From NCBI RefSeq assembly GCF_028751545.1, contig NZ_CP071867.1:903306-967305 (forward strand): DNA of 64,000 nt, read 5' to 3'. Positions within the stretch are counted from its first letter, which is position 1. Each line of letters starts with the position of its first letter. The translations under genes were made by a program, and so were the position numbers. Origin of the DNA: Gilliamella sp. B3022. GTDB taxonomy: Bacteria; Pseudomonadota; Gammaproteobacteria; Enterobacterales; Orbaceae. A model generated the notes under the pieces. That model worked only from the letters and a program-made list of their open reading frames with translations. It was not told where the DNA came from and did not search any database. Shown one piece after another: positions 1 through 11,739 of the stretch.

Positions 1-251
1 TCAACACTAATCTCTGGTGTAGGGGTAACTATAAAAAAGTGATTACCCGGTTCAAAAAATTTACCATTATTGCTATCTTCAATTAATCTAACTAGTGCCC
101 CACTTTCAGAAGGATCGATAAAACTACCATTAATTTTATTGCGCCATTGACTATCTTTTCAATCTATTTTTAACTAAAAATCAATAAATTGAATTCCAAA
201 ATTCATTATAAGTGTAACTTCTTGACCATAGTTATGTGTTTCTGGAAGCAT
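1..251 (-). pseudogene. srfB: srfB N-terminal remnant, interrupted and cut by the window edge
   Basis: Reading the minus strand from the ATG at 251 gives a short peptide containing VTLIMNFGIQFIDF, which resembles the start of SrfB-family proteins as I remember them. The same frame then meets TAG at 174-176 and TGA at 159-161. Past these it continues open to the window edge with a protein-like sequence (SQWRNKINGSFIDPSESGAL). Two stops inside an otherwise protein-like frame point to a decayed gene. It lies 8 bases downstream of the srfA-like gene, as srfA and srfB do elsewhere. SrfB is a large protein of unclear, virulence-associated function. The family call rests on recall of its N-terminus and is moderate. 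The rest of the gene lies outside the window. Confidence 0.45.
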
Positions 252-259
252 ATACAACC

Positions 260-1069
260 TTATTGTTTTTTCATCGTAATGGGGAACAAAGCCCCGTTGT
301 CATAAATTCCCTGACAATCAGCTTGATTATTGTTGCCTAATTTACACTGAATCTTAGGTAATTGATATTTGGTATTATCACTACAAATAGCTTGGTTATT
401 ACCGACAATACTCAAGTTAGCATTTTGAATACCACTATCAACTTGACCTAGACATTTAACTCCATCGCTACGAGTAACAGTAACTTGACCATTCCTATTT
501 TTAAATTCATAGCTCAATTGTAATGGTTTACCTGTAGCCTTATCTTGAATACCTCCACTCACAGACCATTGTCCATTCAAAAAGTTAGTTGATCTTTGTG
601 TTACTTGAGCTGGAGATAAAGTTAAATTATCGACTTTTTTATCTGGCTTTGCTAAGTACAAGTTACCAACTTTGTCATTTTTATTACTTAAAGTGTTTGA
701 AACTTGATTAATACCACCATTATTTTCAATATTATTTGGTATTACATTTGAATCAACCGTATTAAGAGCATCTACTAAAACATCAGTACTAATAGGTACA
801 CCGTTGGTTTCAACTGTATACTTTGCATTATTTTTTGTGCCATTATTTACATCAATTTGCCTATCAATCACGGGATCTTTCGCCATCACCTCTTTTATAT
901 CTTGTTTTTTATCGGTTAACGAAAGTTGATTGATATTATTTTCTTTGCAATCTCCTGATGGACCGAAATATCCAATTTGCCAACATCCTCGTAACCTAAA
1001 TATTGCAAATACAAGCAATAATAAAGGCAACAAACCAAGCATCCATATCAGCCAACGTTTCCAATCTAT
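260..1069 (-). CDS. srfA: SrfA-like membrane-anchored protein, short form, possibly decayed
   Basis: The product has one N-terminal hydrophobic segment (WLIWMLGLLPLLLLVFAIF), a low-complexity Asn-rich linker, and a C-terminal Cys-containing domain starting near LNGQWSVSGGIQDKATGKPL. That domain resembles the C-terminus of SrfA-family proteins. Known SrfA proteins, as I recall, are much longer and carry a cytoplasmic domain before the membrane segment; here an in-frame TGA at 1082-1084 rules that out. A good Shine-Dalgarno (AGAGGA) sits seven bases before an ATA codon at 1069-1067 in the frame, while the first ATG is at 1042. The ATA may be a mutated ATG or a rare start, so I give the longer limit; from 1042 the product is 260 aa. 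It follows gss. The neighbouring broken srfB suggests the locus is decaying. Confidence 0.45.
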   Translation of the reverse strand: MDWKRWLIWMLGLLPLLLLVFAIFRLRGCWQIGYFGPSGDCKENNINQLSLTDKKQDIKEVMAKDPVIDRQIDVNNGTKNNAKYTVETNGVPISTDVLVDALNTVDSNVIPNNIENNGGINQVSNTLSNKNDKVGNLYLAKPDKKVDNLTLSPAQVTQRSTNFLNGQWSVSGGIQDKATGKPLQLSYEFKNRNGQVTVTRSDGVKCLGQVDSGIQNANLSIVGNNQAICSDNTKYQLPKIQCKLGNNNQADCQGIYDNGALFPITMKKQ

Positions 1070-1113
1070 TTTTTTATCCTCTCAATTTCGATTACTGTTG
1101 ATGATGAAGGGGA

Positions 1114-2997
1114 TTATTGTAATTGTTTTAAAAACTCTTCATCAGTTAAAACTCGTAATGGTTGCATATCACTTTCACCTCTTATAACTAAAGAGGGATC
1201 AGAACGTAAACATGCTCCTCCATAATGCCCGCCTACTGTAAAGGTACATAATTGTAGATAACGATCATCAACTTTCGGCAAACACCAAAGTTCTTGGTAA
1301 ATATTTTCTTGCTTAGCAAACTGCCCTACGGTTTTATCGAGAATTTGTTCTTGACTACTAACTAATTGAATATCACTTCCACGGCGCCCTGCTATTGGTT
1401 TGATGGCATAACCTTTTTTAATCAAGCTATCATTAAGTTTGAACGTTGATTCTAATAAATAACGGTGATTAGGAAATAAAGACCACAAAACAGGCAAAAT
1501 AGCTTTGTTACTCGGAATAACTGTCCACAGAGGCTCAAAGACTGACACTTCAGGTCGTAAAAGCACATCAATTAACCTTACAGCATTTTCAGGATGCCAA
1601 GTACGAATTGGTAAACCGGCAATTTGAGCTTCACTTTCTTCTCGTAGTTGCTCTAAAACGGTTTCCCATGCCCATGTTTTCCACACACATGTGACTTGCC
1701 GCTCTTCATCATCGACTAATCGACCTTGCTTATCCCATCTTAACCCATTAAGTCCACGTAGAATCTTGCTATTAAACCCTGCTTGAGTTAAGGCTGTTTG
1801 CATAAACAAGGCGTGATAATTTTCCTCACTATCATTATCTTGCATGATATGAACAAAAGCTTGTGCATCGCTATGTGTCCAACAGTTAGCCAAAGAATTG
1901 AGTAAACCACAACTTGGGTTCACACCAACATTTAATCCTGCTTGAATCGCCCACTTTTCTAATATATGTCCAGCTTCAGTATGACAAGAAGCGGAATCAG
2001 CGTTATACTCGTAAACTTTAAAACCTCGTTCATCCATACAAAAATCTAATCGTCCTGTGATCATTTGATAGCGACGTTGTTGCCATGACAGTCGGAGTCT
2101 GGGCCATAATATTTCAGGAATATTAAAATTAACTAATAAGCGATCATCTTTTAAGACTTTATCAGTAGCATGTAAATACATTAAATGTAATTCATTGGTT
2201 GCGCGAATTAATTCTTGTTCAGCACTTTCAGAAATACTGAAATAACGATAGTGATCGTCATGGCTGATTTCATGTCCTGTGGCTGATACATAGGCATTTT
2301 CAAGTGTATTTAATTCATCGAGCCACTTTTTATCAAATTGATTTTCATTTTCTATATGAGTACTGTGTATCTCCAGCAACAAATTAGATACATTGGGTTG
2401 TGGTAAACTATATTCGGTATTATCTGTTTGAATCATCCAACCAAGAATTGTTGTATCATCAAACGTATCATGCAATTGATAACCACTATCTATCCTTGTC
2501 ATGGCAAGCTCACGTGTCCATTGTTGACCGATTGGCAAACGTGTATGTATCACATTTTGTTCAGCAATCCGAATTTTATCTTCAAATACTTCAGTAATAA
2601 TAGCAACATGACCGGTACGATCAAAAAAGCCACCATCATCCCAAACCAATAATGCACCTGCTTCTGGGGCTCGTTTACTGCCATTGGCAAAGGCTTGTAA
2701 AGGTAAAATGGCTTCATTAATCACTTGTCTTAAAAATCGTAATGAAAATATCTCATGTGCCATGCCCACATCAGTAAATACAATACCGTGATTTAAAAAT
2801 AAAAATCGCCTTGCAAATTCAACACATTGCCATTTGTATCCCATATATTCATGTCCAGAATAACTGCGAAATGAAGCATCATTAGGGTAAAGATTGGAAT
2901 CTAATGTTTCATAATCAGATGAATAAATTGCAACACCGCCTGGCGCATAACCTAATAATGTTCCAAAAGATTCTTTGTTATTGGACAAAGATGACAT
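1114..2997 (-). CDS. gss: Bifunctional glutathionylspermidine synthetase/amidase
   Basis: A 627-aa cytoplasmic enzyme that joins glutathione to spermidine using ATP (C-terminal ATP-grasp synthetase) and hydrolyses the product (N-terminal CHAP amidase). The amidase catalytic residues are visible: Cys58 in GYKWQCVEFARRF, His130 in RTGHVAII and Glu146 in RIAEQNV, matching the known C59-H131-E147 triad of the E. coli enzyme. The synthetase part begins near residue 200 and contains KVYEYNADSAS, the metal/ATP-binding stretch of the family. Length equals that of the E. coli enzyme (619 aa). It is transcribed away from ybeD. The system stores spermidine and protects thiols, so it fits a polyamine/redox role. 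Confidence 0.95.
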   Translation of the reverse strand: MSSLSNNKESFGTLLGYAPGGVAIYSSDYETLDSNLYPNDASFRSYSGHEYMGYKWQCVEFARRFLFLNHGIVFTDVGMAHEIFSLRFLRQVINEAILPLQAFANGSKRAPEAGALLVWDDGGFFDRTGHVAIITEVFEDKIRIAEQNVIHTRLPIGQQWTRELAMTRIDSGYQLHDTFDDTTILGWMIQTDNTEYSLPQPNVSNLLLEIHSTHIENENQFDKKWLDELNTLENAYVSATGHEISHDDHYRYFSISESAEQELIRATNELHLMYLHATDKVLKDDRLLVNFNIPEILWPRLRLSWQQRRYQMITGRLDFCMDERGFKVYEYNADSASCHTEAGHILEKWAIQAGLNVGVNPSCGLLNSLANCWTHSDAQAFVHIMQDNDSEENYHALFMQTALTQAGFNSKILRGLNGLRWDKQGRLVDDEERQVTCVWKTWAWETVLEQLREESEAQIAGLPIRTWHPENAVRLIDVLLRPEVSVFEPLWTVIPSNKAILPVLWSLFPNHRYLLESTFKLNDSLIKKGYAIKPIAGRRGSDIQLVSSQEQILDKTVGQFAKQENIYQELWCLPKVDDRYLQLCTFTVGGHYGGACLRSDPSLVIRGESDMQPLRVLTDEEFLKQLQ

Positions 2998-3205
2998 GCT
3001 ATATTAACCTTATATTTATGAACAAAATGCAAGATAGATTTATCAAGCTATGTTAGAATTTTCTTATCATAGATCAAATTATAAGCTTTAAAAAGCGATG
3101 TTTATATTTCCTAATACTTGAAGAATTATAAACCGCCTATATATATTCGTAATTCCTGGTATTCATACCAATAAAATGAACTAATAAAATGAGACATATA
3201 AAATT
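2998..3205. promoter_or_regulatory. Divergent gss/ybeD intergenic region
   Basis: This AT-rich spacer holds the promoters of two divergent genes. It contains a small palindrome, TGGTATTCATACCA, near 3156-3169, and a tandem pair of AATAAAATGA words just upstream of ybeD. No regulator site that I recognise is present. The ybeD start has no clear Shine-Dalgarno. Confidence 0.3.
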
Positions 3206-3472
3206 ATGCAACAAACAAAATTAAATGAATTATTAGATTTCCCTTGTTCATTCACTTATAAGGTGATGGGAGAAGCAAAACCAGAGTTGGTTGACAAAGT
3301 CGTATCCGTGATTCAACGTCATGTACCTGGTGATTATACGCCGTCTGTCAAACCAAGTAGTAAAGGTAATTATCATTCTGTATCGATTACTATTAATGCA
3401 ACACATATTGACCAAATTGAGAATCTTTATAAAGAATTAGGCGAAATTGATATTGTGAGAATGGTTTTATAA
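3206..3472 (+). CDS. ybeD: YbeD/DUF493 family protein
   Basis: An 88-aa protein matching the small DUF493 (UPF0250) family in length and pattern: an N-terminal [14 protein letters not shown] strand and a conserved [15 protein letters not shown] core, as in E. coli YbeD (87 aa). The fold is ACT-like and the molecular function is not established. In enterobacteria ybeD lies between dacA and lipB; neither is adjacent here, because the next gene downstream is metY. The family call is firm from the motifs, but the function remains unknown. Confidence 0.9.
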   Translation: MQQTKLNELLDFPCSFTYKVMGEAKPELVDKVVSVIQRHVPGDYTPSVKPSSKGNYHSVSITINATHIDQIENLYKELGEIDIVRMVL

Positions 3473-3538
3473 TTCTTTGCTTTTTTTTAAAATTTTGTGC
3501 AAAATGTGAGCTTCATACTGCAATAATGAGGCTCTAAT

Positions 3539-4819
3539 ATGAAACCAGAAACCATTGCCATTCATACTGGCTATACACCCGAGTTAACAACCCACGCTGT
3601 TGCTGTACCTATTTATCAAACCACTTCTTATTCTTTTGACAGCACTCAACATGGCGCAGATCTTTTTGATTTGAAAGTACCTGGAAATATTTATACAAGA
3701 ATTACAAATCCCACTAATGCCGTACTTGAGGCAAGAGTCGCAGCGCTTGAAGGTGGAGTTGGTGCCTTAGCTGTAGCATCAGGTATGGCGGCTATTACTT
3801 ACGCAATTCAAGCAATCACTTTTTCAGGTGAAAATATCGTTTCAGTTTCTAAGCTTTATGGTGGAACGTATAATTTATTTGCTCATACATTACCTAACTT
3901 TGGTATTACAACTAAATTTGCTCCTCACGATGATCTCATCGCTATTGAAAAACAAATTGATAATAAAACTAAAGCCATCTATTGTGAAAGTATTGGTAAC
4001 CCTTCTGGCAATATTGTTGATCTTGAGGGGTTAGCAAATATTGCTCATCGTCATGGTATTGTTTTAATTGTTGATAATACTGTCGCTAGTCCTGCACTTT
4101 GCCGACCGTTTGAATTTGGAGCGGATATTGTCATTCATTCGCTCACTAAATATATTGGTGGACACGGCAATAGTTTAGGTGGAATGATTGTTGACTCAGG
4201 TAAATTTTCTTGGAAAGATCATGCTGATAAATATCCAATGTTGAATCAACCCGATCCATCTTATCATGGCGTTTCATATACTGAAACATTTGGTGCGGCT
4301 GCCTATATAGCTCGCTGTCGTGTTATCCCATTGCGTAATATGGGTGCTGCATTATCTCCATTTAACACTTTTCTAATATTACAAGGACTTGAAACATTAT
4401 CTTTAAGAGTTGAACGCCACTGTCATAATACTCTAAAAGTAGCTCAATATTTAGAAGCCCACCCTCAAATTAGCTGGGTAAATTATGCCGGTTTATCAAA
4501 TCATCCAGAACACCACTTAGCCGTAAAACAGATAAATAATAGTTTGCCAGCTGGTATTTTATCGTTTGGTATAAAAGGAGGTAAACAAGCAGGAGCTAAA
4601 TTTATTGACGCATTAAAATTAATAATCCGCTTAGTTAACATCGGCGATACTCGTTCATTAGCTTGTCATCCAGCTACCACAACACATAGACAACTTAATG
4701 ATGAGGAACTGCAAAAAGCTGGGGTCAGTCAAGAAATGATTCGCTTATCAATTGGTATCGAACATATTGACGATATTATTGCAGATCTAGAGCAAGCCCT
4801 TACAGCTGCTTCAAATTGA
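3539..4819 (+). CDS. metY: O-acetylhomoserine sulfhydrylase (PLP-dependent Cys/Met metabolism enzyme)
   Basis: A 426-aa PLP enzyme of the Cys/Met metabolism family. The PLP lysine is Lys204 in [12 protein letters not shown], and [22 protein letters not shown] near residue 55 is the typical N-terminal substrate/PLP region. The length, and the extended segment after the lysine ([20 protein letters not shown]), are typical of O-acetylhomoserine sulfhydrylases rather than the shorter (~390 aa) MetB/MetC enzymes. It would make homocysteine directly from O-acetylhomoserine and sulfide, or a related thiol. The ATG follows a GAGG Shine-Dalgarno. A strong hairpin at 4836-4871 ends transcription. Confidence 0.9.
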   Translation: MKPETIAIHTGYTPELTTHAVAVPIYQTTSYSFDSTQHGADLFDLKVPGNIYTRITNPTNAVLEARVAALEGGVGALAVASGMAAITYAIQAITFSGENIVSVSKLYGGTYNLFAHTLPNFGITTKFAPHDDLIAIEKQIDNKTKAIYCESIGNPSGNIVDLEGLANIAHRHGIVLIVDNTVASPALCRPFEFGADIVIHSLTKYIGGHGNSLGGMIVDSGKFSWKDHADKYPMLNQPDPSYHGVSYTETFGAAAYIARCRVIPLRNMGAALSPFNTFLILQGLETLSLRVERHCHNTLKVAQYLEAHPQISWVNYAGLSNHPEHHLAVKQINNSLPAGILSFGIKGGKQAGAKFIDALKLIIRLVNIGDTRSLACHPATTTHRQLNDEELQKAGVSQEMIRLSIGIEHIDDIIADLEQALTAASN

Positions 4820-4835
4820 TCTTTTGTACAATATT

Positions 4836-4871
4836 AAAAGAGTCAGATACTAAAAACGATCTGACTCTTTT
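4836..4871. terminator. Bidirectional terminator between metY and adk
   Basis: A perfect 13-bp inverted repeat (AAAAGAGTCAGAT, 4836-4848, and its complement, 4859-4871) surrounds a 10-base loop. Terminal A and T runs on both sides let it serve metY on the plus strand and adk on the minus strand. Confidence 0.9.
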
Positions 4872-4882
4872 GATGAAATCAA

Positions 4883-5816
<934 letters not shown>

Positions 5817-5819
5817 AAT

Positions 5820-7286
5820 TTATTTTCGACCTCGAACATGTTTCATCAATCGGCGACGCTTACGTTGCTGTGATGCTGTTAGGCTATTTTTTCGACCTTC
5901 AAACGGGTTAGATCCCTCTTTAAATTGTATTCGAATTGGTGAACCCATAATTTTTAATGAACGTCTAAAATAGTTCATTAAATAACGCTTATAAGAGTCA
6001 GGTAAATCTTCAACTTGATTACCATGAATAACAACAATTGGTGGATTATAGCCACCAGCATGTGCATATTTTAGTTTTACTCTACGACCACACACCAAAG
6101 GAGGTTGGTGATCATCTTGTGCCATTTGCATGATTTTTGTTAATAGTGCAGTGTTCACACGACGCGTCGCACAATCATAAGCTTCTTGGATGGAATCAAA
6201 TAAATTACCAACGCCGCTACCATGTAATGCAGAGATAAAATGGACTCGAGCAAAATCAATAAAATCGAGTCGATCATCAAGAGTCGTTTTGACTTGTTCT
6301 TTAATATCTTGTGATAAACCATCCCATTTATTAACAGCTATTACAAGTGAACGACCACTATTTATAATAAAACCAAGTAAGGATAAGTCTTGATCCGATA
6401 TGCCTTCTCTAGCATCAATAACTAAAATCACCACATTTGCATCTTCAATTGCTTGTAACGTTTTAATAACAGAAAATTTTTCAATAGTTTCAGTTACTTT
6501 ACCACGTTTACGAACACCTGCTGTATCAATTAAGATATACTCACGCTCATCACGTGTCATTGGTATATAAATGCTATCTCGCGTTGTTCCTGGCATGTCA
6601 TATACAACAACGCGCTCTTCACCTAATATGCGATTTGTTAGTGTTGACTTACCAACATTTGGACGACCAACAATAGCAACCTTGATTGGTTGGTTTATCA
6701 ATGATTGAGTATCATCAAGGATATCATCATACGATTCAGGTAGATCGTTAGATAGTTCGTCGTTAACAAAATTATTTTGTTGTTCATTTTTGAATTGAAA
6801 AATGGGTTCTAAAACAGTCTCAATTAATGAACTTACTCCTCGACCATGACTAGCTGCGATTGAGTGAATTTTACCTAATCCTAACCCATAAAAGTCAGAA
6901 ATCGCAATGTCAGCATCAATACCATCAATCTTATTAGCGACTAAAAATGTGGCTTTCTGGCGCATACGCAAGTGTTTAGCGATAGCATGATCAGCAGGCA
7001 TAGCACCTGCTCTAGCATCTACTAAGAAAAGCACAATATCTGCTTCTTCAATCGCTTGTAGGGATTGCTCTGCCATAAAGCTCTCAACCCCATCTTCAGT
7101 TCCATCAATACCACCAGTATCAATGACGATATATTCGTGACCTTTAATTTCAGCTCGTCCATATTTTCGATCACGAGTTAATCCGGGAAAATCAGCAACT
7201 AATGCGTCCCTAGTTCGAGTTAACCGATTAAATAAAGTCGACTTTCCAACGTTCGGACGACCAACTAGTGCTATAACAGGTACCAT
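5820..7286 (-). CDS. der: Ribosome-assembly GTPase Der (EngA)
   Basis: A 488-aa tandem GTPase needed for maturation of the 50S subunit. Two G domains are visible: GRPNVGKS at about residue 9 with DTGG and NKID, and a second GRPNVGKS at about residue 209 with DTAG and NKWD. A basic C-terminal KH-like domain follows, ending in [16 protein letters not shown]. The length matches E. coli Der (490 aa). It is co-transcribed with bamB (18 bases upstream) and yfgJ. Confidence 0.97.
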   Translation of the reverse strand: MVPVIALVGRPNVGKSTLFNRLTRTRDALVADFPGLTRDRKYGRAEIKGHEYIVIDTGGIDGTEDGVESFMAEQSLQAIEEADIVLFLVDARAGAMPADHAIAKHLRMRQKATFLVANKIDGIDADIAISDFYGLGLGKIHSIAASHGRGVSSLIETVLEPIFQFKNEQQNNFVNDELSNDLPESYDDILDDTQSLINQPIKVAIVGRPNVGKSTLTNRILGEERVVVYDMPGTTRDSIYIPMTRDEREYILIDTAGVRKRGKVTETIEKFSVIKTLQAIEDANVVILVIDAREGISDQDLSLLGFIINSGRSLVIAVNKWDGLSQDIKEQVKTTLDDRLDFIDFARVHFISALHGSGVGNLFDSIQEAYDCATRRVNTALLTKIMQMAQDDHQPPLVCGRRVKLKYAHAGGYNPPIVVIHGNQVEDLPDSYKRYLMNYFRRSLKIMGSPIRIQFKEGSNPFEGRKNSLTASQQRKRRRLMKHVRGRK

Positions 7287-7304
7287 GTATATTCTCTAAT
7301 TACC

Positions 7305-8477
7305 TTAATTTTTTGTAAACGCATAAATATCTCCATTTTTTGCTTGGACAATTATTTTATTGTCTACAACTAATGGTCGAGATATTAAACCACTACTACT
7401 TATTTCTGTTTTAGCAACGATTTCGCCGCTATCTTTATTTAGCAAATACAAATAACCTTCAAAGTCACCTACAATAATATAATTTTGGTAAATAACTGGA
7501 TCGGTCAATTGACGATGCAAAAGGCTAGATTGGGTCCAGTCCACTGCTCCACCTTTTTTAGTGATAGCTTGAACATTATCATCTTGATCAACAATGAATA
7601 TTTGTTGGGAGTCAACAGCAAAACTATGAGTTGATCCTAATTGCTTACGCCAAACAATTTGACCATTACTTAAATCTAATGCCACAACATTTCCATTATA
7701 ACCAACGGAATAAACCAAATTCCCTTCAACAACAGGTGTAGAATCAACATCGTTCAATTTTGCTATTTCTGTTGAACCTGTCGGTTGAGAAATACGTTGT
7801 TGCCAAATTAATTGTCCATCGTTGATATAGTAAGCATTAACTCTTCCACTATCATCACCCACAATGGCAGCACCATGAACGACAGTTGGTGTGGAATTGC
7901 CTCGTAACGATAAAGTAGGTGCATCAAGGGTTACATCCCATAGATCTTCACCTGTATTACTGTTTAGTCCTTGTAAAATGCCGTTAGCAGTATGAATAAT
8001 TAATTTATCCTGAAAAGAGACAGGTCGTGCAAGAACTTCGCCTTTTACATTTTTTTCCCAAATAACTTTACCATTATTGCGATCTAAAGCATAAACAACA
8101 GCTCGTTCACTTCCAATGTAAACGTACTTGTCATCAACACTTACTCCACCTGAAAACAAAGCTGTTTTGCTACTAAAAAAAGTACTTTGGGATAAATTTA
8201 CATCCCATATAGTATGACCATTTGATAAATCAATCGCTTTAACCTGTCCACTGCGACTAGCAACATAAATTATATTATCATAACTGGCAGGCCCTAATAA
8301 GGAGTATATTTGCGTATTACCGGCTGTATTATTTCGCCATATTTGCTGAATAGGAAATTGGCTTTTCACTTTCGGTGAAGGTGAAATCTGTACAATCTCT
8401 TCTTCACCACCAAATAAAGAACATCCCGCAAGTAAGCAAATTAAAACACTGGAAAAAAAACATTTTGTTAACTTCAT
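7305..8477 (-). CDS. bamB: Outer-membrane assembly lipoprotein BamB
   Basis: A 390-aa lipoprotein of the BAM complex, which inserts beta-barrel proteins into the outer membrane. It has a lipoprotein signal peptide ending in the lipobox LLAGC (Cys19). Repeated beta-propeller (PQQ-like) blades follow, with recurring motifs such as GHTIWDVN, GKVIWEKN, GQLIWQQR and GQIVWRKQ. The length equals that of E. coli BamB (392 aa). It lies between yfgM and der, as in enterobacteria. Confidence 0.95.
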   Translation of the reverse strand: MKLTKCFFSSVLICLLAGCSLFGGEEEIVQISPSPKVKSQFPIQQIWRNNTAGNTQIYSLLGPASYDNIIYVASRSGQVKAIDLSNGHTIWDVNLSQSTFFSSKTALFSGGVSVDDKYVYIGSERAVVYALDRNNGKVIWEKNVKGEVLARPVSFQDKLIIHTANGILQGLNSNTGEDLWDVTLDAPTLSLRGNSTPTVVHGAAIVGDDSGRVNAYYINDGQLIWQQRISQPTGSTEIAKLNDVDSTPVVEGNLVYSVGYNGNVVALDLSNGQIVWRKQLGSTHSFAVDSQQIFIVDQDDNVQAITKKGGAVDWTQSSLLHRQLTDPVIYQNYIIVGDFEGYLYLLNKDSGEIVAKTEISSSGLISRPLVVDNKIIVQAKNGDIYAFTKN

Positions 8478-8504
8478 ATTATATGACCCTTATAGCAGGA
8501 TAAA

Positions 8505-9218
8505 TTAATTTTTACTTTCTTCAGTTGCTGCTTTGTTCCCTTGTGACTCTTGTTTTTCCTTATCTTTTATTGCTTGTTCATCCTGTTTAGCTTTTAAATA
8601 TTCTGCTTCGTTTAATTTCATTTTTATATTTGTTTTTAACTCATTAGTTGTTGATGAGGTCAGTGCAAGGTTATATGCATCTACCGCATCACTATAACGG
8701 TCCATCTTCACGAAGTTATCGCCACGAATATCATTTACAATTGTCATCCAACTTTTTTCTGATATCTTACTTAATGAAGTTAAACTTTCTTGATATTGTT
8801 CTTGCTGATATTGTAAACGAGCTATTCGAATATATGCGATTGCTTTAACTGGTTCTGCATCAGTTTTCTTCAAAGAGTCAGTCAGTAAAACTTGAGCTCC
8901 TTTATAATCTTTTAATACTTCTACATAAAATTTCGCCGCATTAAAGCTAGCAAATACACTATAAATAGTATCATCGTTTTTAGCAAAAGCGACTAATTCA
9001 CCGACAGAATCGGGATTAGTATTATCTAATTTCGCTATTAATTGTTCATATCTTTCTGATGATTCAATTGATTTATCTACTTTATAAGATTGCCAATAAC
9101 GCCATCCATAAAAAGCTAATAAACCAATTACGATAACTGCAACAATAATTTTCCATGTTTTAGCAAGAAATTCTTTAATTTCTGAAAATTGTTCCTCAGG
9201 CGTTAATTGATGACTCAC
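8505..9218 (-). CDS. yfgM: YfgM, ancillary subunit of the SecYEG translocon
   Basis: A 237-aa inner-membrane protein with one transmembrane segment (IIVAVIVIGLLAFYGWRYW) near residues 23-42 and a periplasmic TPR-like helical domain. E. coli YfgM is 206 aa; the extra length here is a charged tail (KAKQDEQAIKDKEKQESQ). The family associates with PpiD at SecYEG and may pass substrates to periplasmic chaperones. It is placed between hisS and bamB, as expected. Confidence 0.9.
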   Translation of the reverse strand: MSHQLTPEEQFSEIKEFLAKTWKIIVAVIVIGLLAFYGWRYWQSYKVDKSIESSERYEQLIAKLDNTNPDSVGELVAFAKNDDTIYSVFASFNAAKFYVEVLKDYKGAQVLLTDSLKKTDAEPVKAIAYIRIARLQYQQEQYQESLTSLSKISEKSWMTIVNDIRGDNFVKMDRYSDAVDAYNLALTSSTTNELKTNIKMKLNEAEYLKAKQDEQAIKDKEKQESQGNKAATEESKN

Positions 9219-9241
9219 TTTTTTCTCCTATTATCCTTTAT

Positions 9242-10519
9242 TTATAGTATAGCCAAACAAGTTTGAACAATATCTGTATTCGCAACTTCAACTTGTTCAC
9301 CGCTTAGTAAATTTTTAATGGTTACTGTTTGGTTTTCTATCTCGTTTTCTCCAATAATAACCGCTATTTTAGCACCTAACTTATCTGCCTTGGCAAATTG
9401 TTTCTTAAAATTGCTGGAACCATAATTGGTGACAATGCGCTTTTCAGGTAATCCATCCCGTAATTGTTCGGCTATGCATTGTGCTGCAGAGATTGTCCTT
9501 TCATCACCTGACGAAATCATATAAATATCAATAGAATTATCAAAATTTAATGACGGATTGACCGCTTGAACTAATAAAACTAAACGCTCAACACCCATAG
9601 CAAAACCAACAGCAGGTGTAGATTGTCCTCCTAATTGGCTAACAAGACTATCATAACGACCACCTCCACAAACGGTACCTTGTGCTCCTAAACTACTTGT
9701 TACCCATTCAAAAACTGTGCGATTATAATAATCTAATCCACGGACTAATCGTTGATTAATATTGTATTTGATACCAGCATTATCCAATAAGCGACACAAA
9801 CCGTCAAAGTGCTGTTTAGATTCTTCATCTAAATAATCAAACAGTTTTGGAGCTTCATCTAGCAAATCTTGTACAACAGGATTCTTAGAATCAAGAACTC
9901 TTAATGGATTAGTATACATTCTACGTAAACAGTCTTCATCCAATTTATCTTTGTGTTGTTCAAGGAAGTTCACTAAAGCATTACGATAATTTGCTCGAGC
10001 GTCAAGAGAACCAATTGAATTAAGTTCAAGAGAAGTATGCTGTTCAATACCAAGCGCCTTCCAAAAACGCGCCGTTAATAAAATAAGTTCTGCATCAATA
10101 CTTGGCCCTTCAAGCCCAAAGACCTCAACACCAAATTGATGGAATTGGCGATAACGCCCCTTTTGAGGTTTTTCGTAACGAAAAGCAGGTCCTAAATACC
10201 AAAGTCGTTGTTCTTGGTTATAAAAAAGACCATGTTCAATGCCCGCACGAACACAACCTGCTGTAATTTCAGGACGCAGAGTAATGCTCTCATTATTACG
10301 ATCATTGAATGTGTACATTTCTTTTTCAACGATGTCTGTAACTTCACCTACCGCCCTTTTAAAAAGTGCAGTATCTTCAACAATAGGTGTTCTAATTTCG
10401 TTATAACCATAGCTATTTAATACACCTTTAACGACTTTTTCAATCTGCTGCCAACTTGCACTATCTGTTGGAAGTAAATCGTTCATTCCTCGTATTGATT
10501 GAATTTTTTTCTCTGTCAT
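9242..10519 (-). CDS. hisS: Histidyl-tRNA synthetase
   Basis: A 425-aa class II synthetase charging tRNA-His, the same length as E. coli HisS (424 aa). Visible signatures are motif 2 ([15 protein letters not shown] and [20 protein letters not shown]), the histidine-specific motifs [15 protein letters not shown] and [12 protein letters not shown], and motif 3 around GFAMGVERL. The C-terminal anticodon-binding domain follows. It is in the ispG-hisS-yfgM-bamB-der run. Confidence 0.97.
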   Translation of the reverse strand: MTEKKIQSIRGMNDLLPTDSASWQQIEKVVKGVLNSYGYNEIRTPIVEDTALFKRAVGEVTDIVEKEMYTFNDRNNESITLRPEITAGCVRAGIEHGLFYNQEQRLWYLGPAFRYEKPQKGRYRQFHQFGVEVFGLEGPSIDAELILLTARFWKALGIEQHTSLELNSIGSLDARANYRNALVNFLEQHKDKLDEDCLRRMYTNPLRVLDSKNPVVQDLLDEAPKLFDYLDEESKQHFDGLCRLLDNAGIKYNINQRLVRGLDYYNRTVFEWVTSSLGAQGTVCGGGRYDSLVSQLGGQSTPAVGFAMGVERLVLLVQAVNPSLNFDNSIDIYMISSGDERTISAAQCIAEQLRDGLPEKRIVTNYGSSNFKKQFAKADKLGAKIAVIIGENEIENQTVTIKNLLSGEQVEVANTDIVQTCLAIL

Positions 10520-10543
10520 TTGTTTATTCGCTTTCTTTTAAAA

Positions 10544-11653
10544 TTATAATTCAGTTGTTGAAATTTTATTTTTCAACAATAATGCTTTAGCTCGGATTTT
10601 AGCTTCTAATTCGTCGATCATTTGTTCATTATCAATACGGCCTATTCGAACACCATCTTCATAAAAACCACTTTTATTATGGCCTCCAGCAACCCCCATG
10701 GTTGAAGCTAATGCTTCTCCTGGACCATTAACCACACAACCAATAATTGAGACATCCATGGGTGTAATAATATCTTCTAATCTTTGTTCCAATATATTTA
10801 CCGTATTTATCACATCAAATTCCTGACGAGAACATGTAGGGCATGCAATAAAATTAATGCCTCGAGCCCGTATACGCAGTGATTTTAGAATATCAAATCC
10901 TACTTTCACTTCTTCTGTGGGGTCTGCAGCTAATGACACACGTAAGGTGTCACCAATGCCTTCTGATAATAATAATCCCAATCCTATAGCCGATTTAATA
11001 GCACCACTACGAACTCCACCGGCTTCAGTGATACCTAAATGTAGTGGCTGCTTAATTTGCTTAGCTAACAATCGATAAGCATCAACAGCCGTAAAAACAT
11101 CTGAGGCTTTTACACTGACTTTAAACTGTTCAAAGTCAAGTCTGTCAAGTATATCAACATGACGCATAGCTGACTCAACAATTGCTTGTGGAGTTGGTTC
11201 CCTATATTTTTCTTGAATATCTTTTTCTAATGAACCTGAATTAACCCCAATGCGAATTGGAATATTTTTATCTTTAGCGCAATCAACAACCGCACGTATT
11301 CTTGATTCGTTGCCTATATTACCAGGATTTATCCTTAAACAATCCACACCATACTCAGCAACTTTCAAAGCTATACGATAATCAAAATGAATATCAGCAA
11401 TAAGTGGAACTTTTGCTTGCTGTTTAATAAATTTAAACGCTTCAGCCGCATCCATTGTGGGAATAGAGACACGAACAATATCGACTCCAACACGTTCAAG
11501 AGCTTGAATTTGAGCTACAGTTTTTTCTACATCTGTTGTACGAGTATTTGTCATCGATTGAACAGCAATTGGTGCCCCTCCACCAATAGGAACATTGCCG
11601 ACATAAATTTGGGTAGATTCTCGTCTAATAATAGGTGAATCTTGATGACTCAT
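10544..11653 (-). CDS. ispG: 4-hydroxy-3-methylbut-2-enyl diphosphate synthase
   Basis: A 369-aa iron-sulfur enzyme of the MEP isoprenoid pathway. An N-terminal TIM-barrel ([23 protein letters not shown]) is followed by a C-terminal 4Fe-4S domain whose cysteines lie in ACPTCSR and [10 protein letters not shown]. The length matches E. coli IspG (372 aa). It lies 24 bases upstream of hisS, the conserved order. Confidence 0.97.
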   Translation of the reverse strand: MSHQDSPIIRRESTQIYVGNVPIGGGAPIAVQSMTNTRTTDVEKTVAQIQALERVGVDIVRVSIPTMDAAEAFKFIKQQAKVPLIADIHFDYRIALKVAEYGVDCLRINPGNIGNESRIRAVVDCAKDKNIPIRIGVNSGSLEKDIQEKYREPTPQAIVESAMRHVDILDRLDFEQFKVSVKASDVFTAVDAYRLLAKQIKQPLHLGITEAGGVRSGAIKSAIGLGLLLSEGIGDTLRVSLAADPTEEVKVGFDILKSLRIRARGINFIACPTCSRQEFDVINTVNILEQRLEDIITPMDVSIIGCVVNGPGEALASTMGVAGGHNKSGFYEDGVRIGRIDNEQMIDELEAKIRAKALLLKNKISTTEL

Positions 11654-11739
11654 AACATGCCTAATTATATTACAAAATAACTAGCCAGCAATCTTAACAA
11701 GATTTAAAGCAAAAGTCTGTATAAGAATAAGAAAATTTG

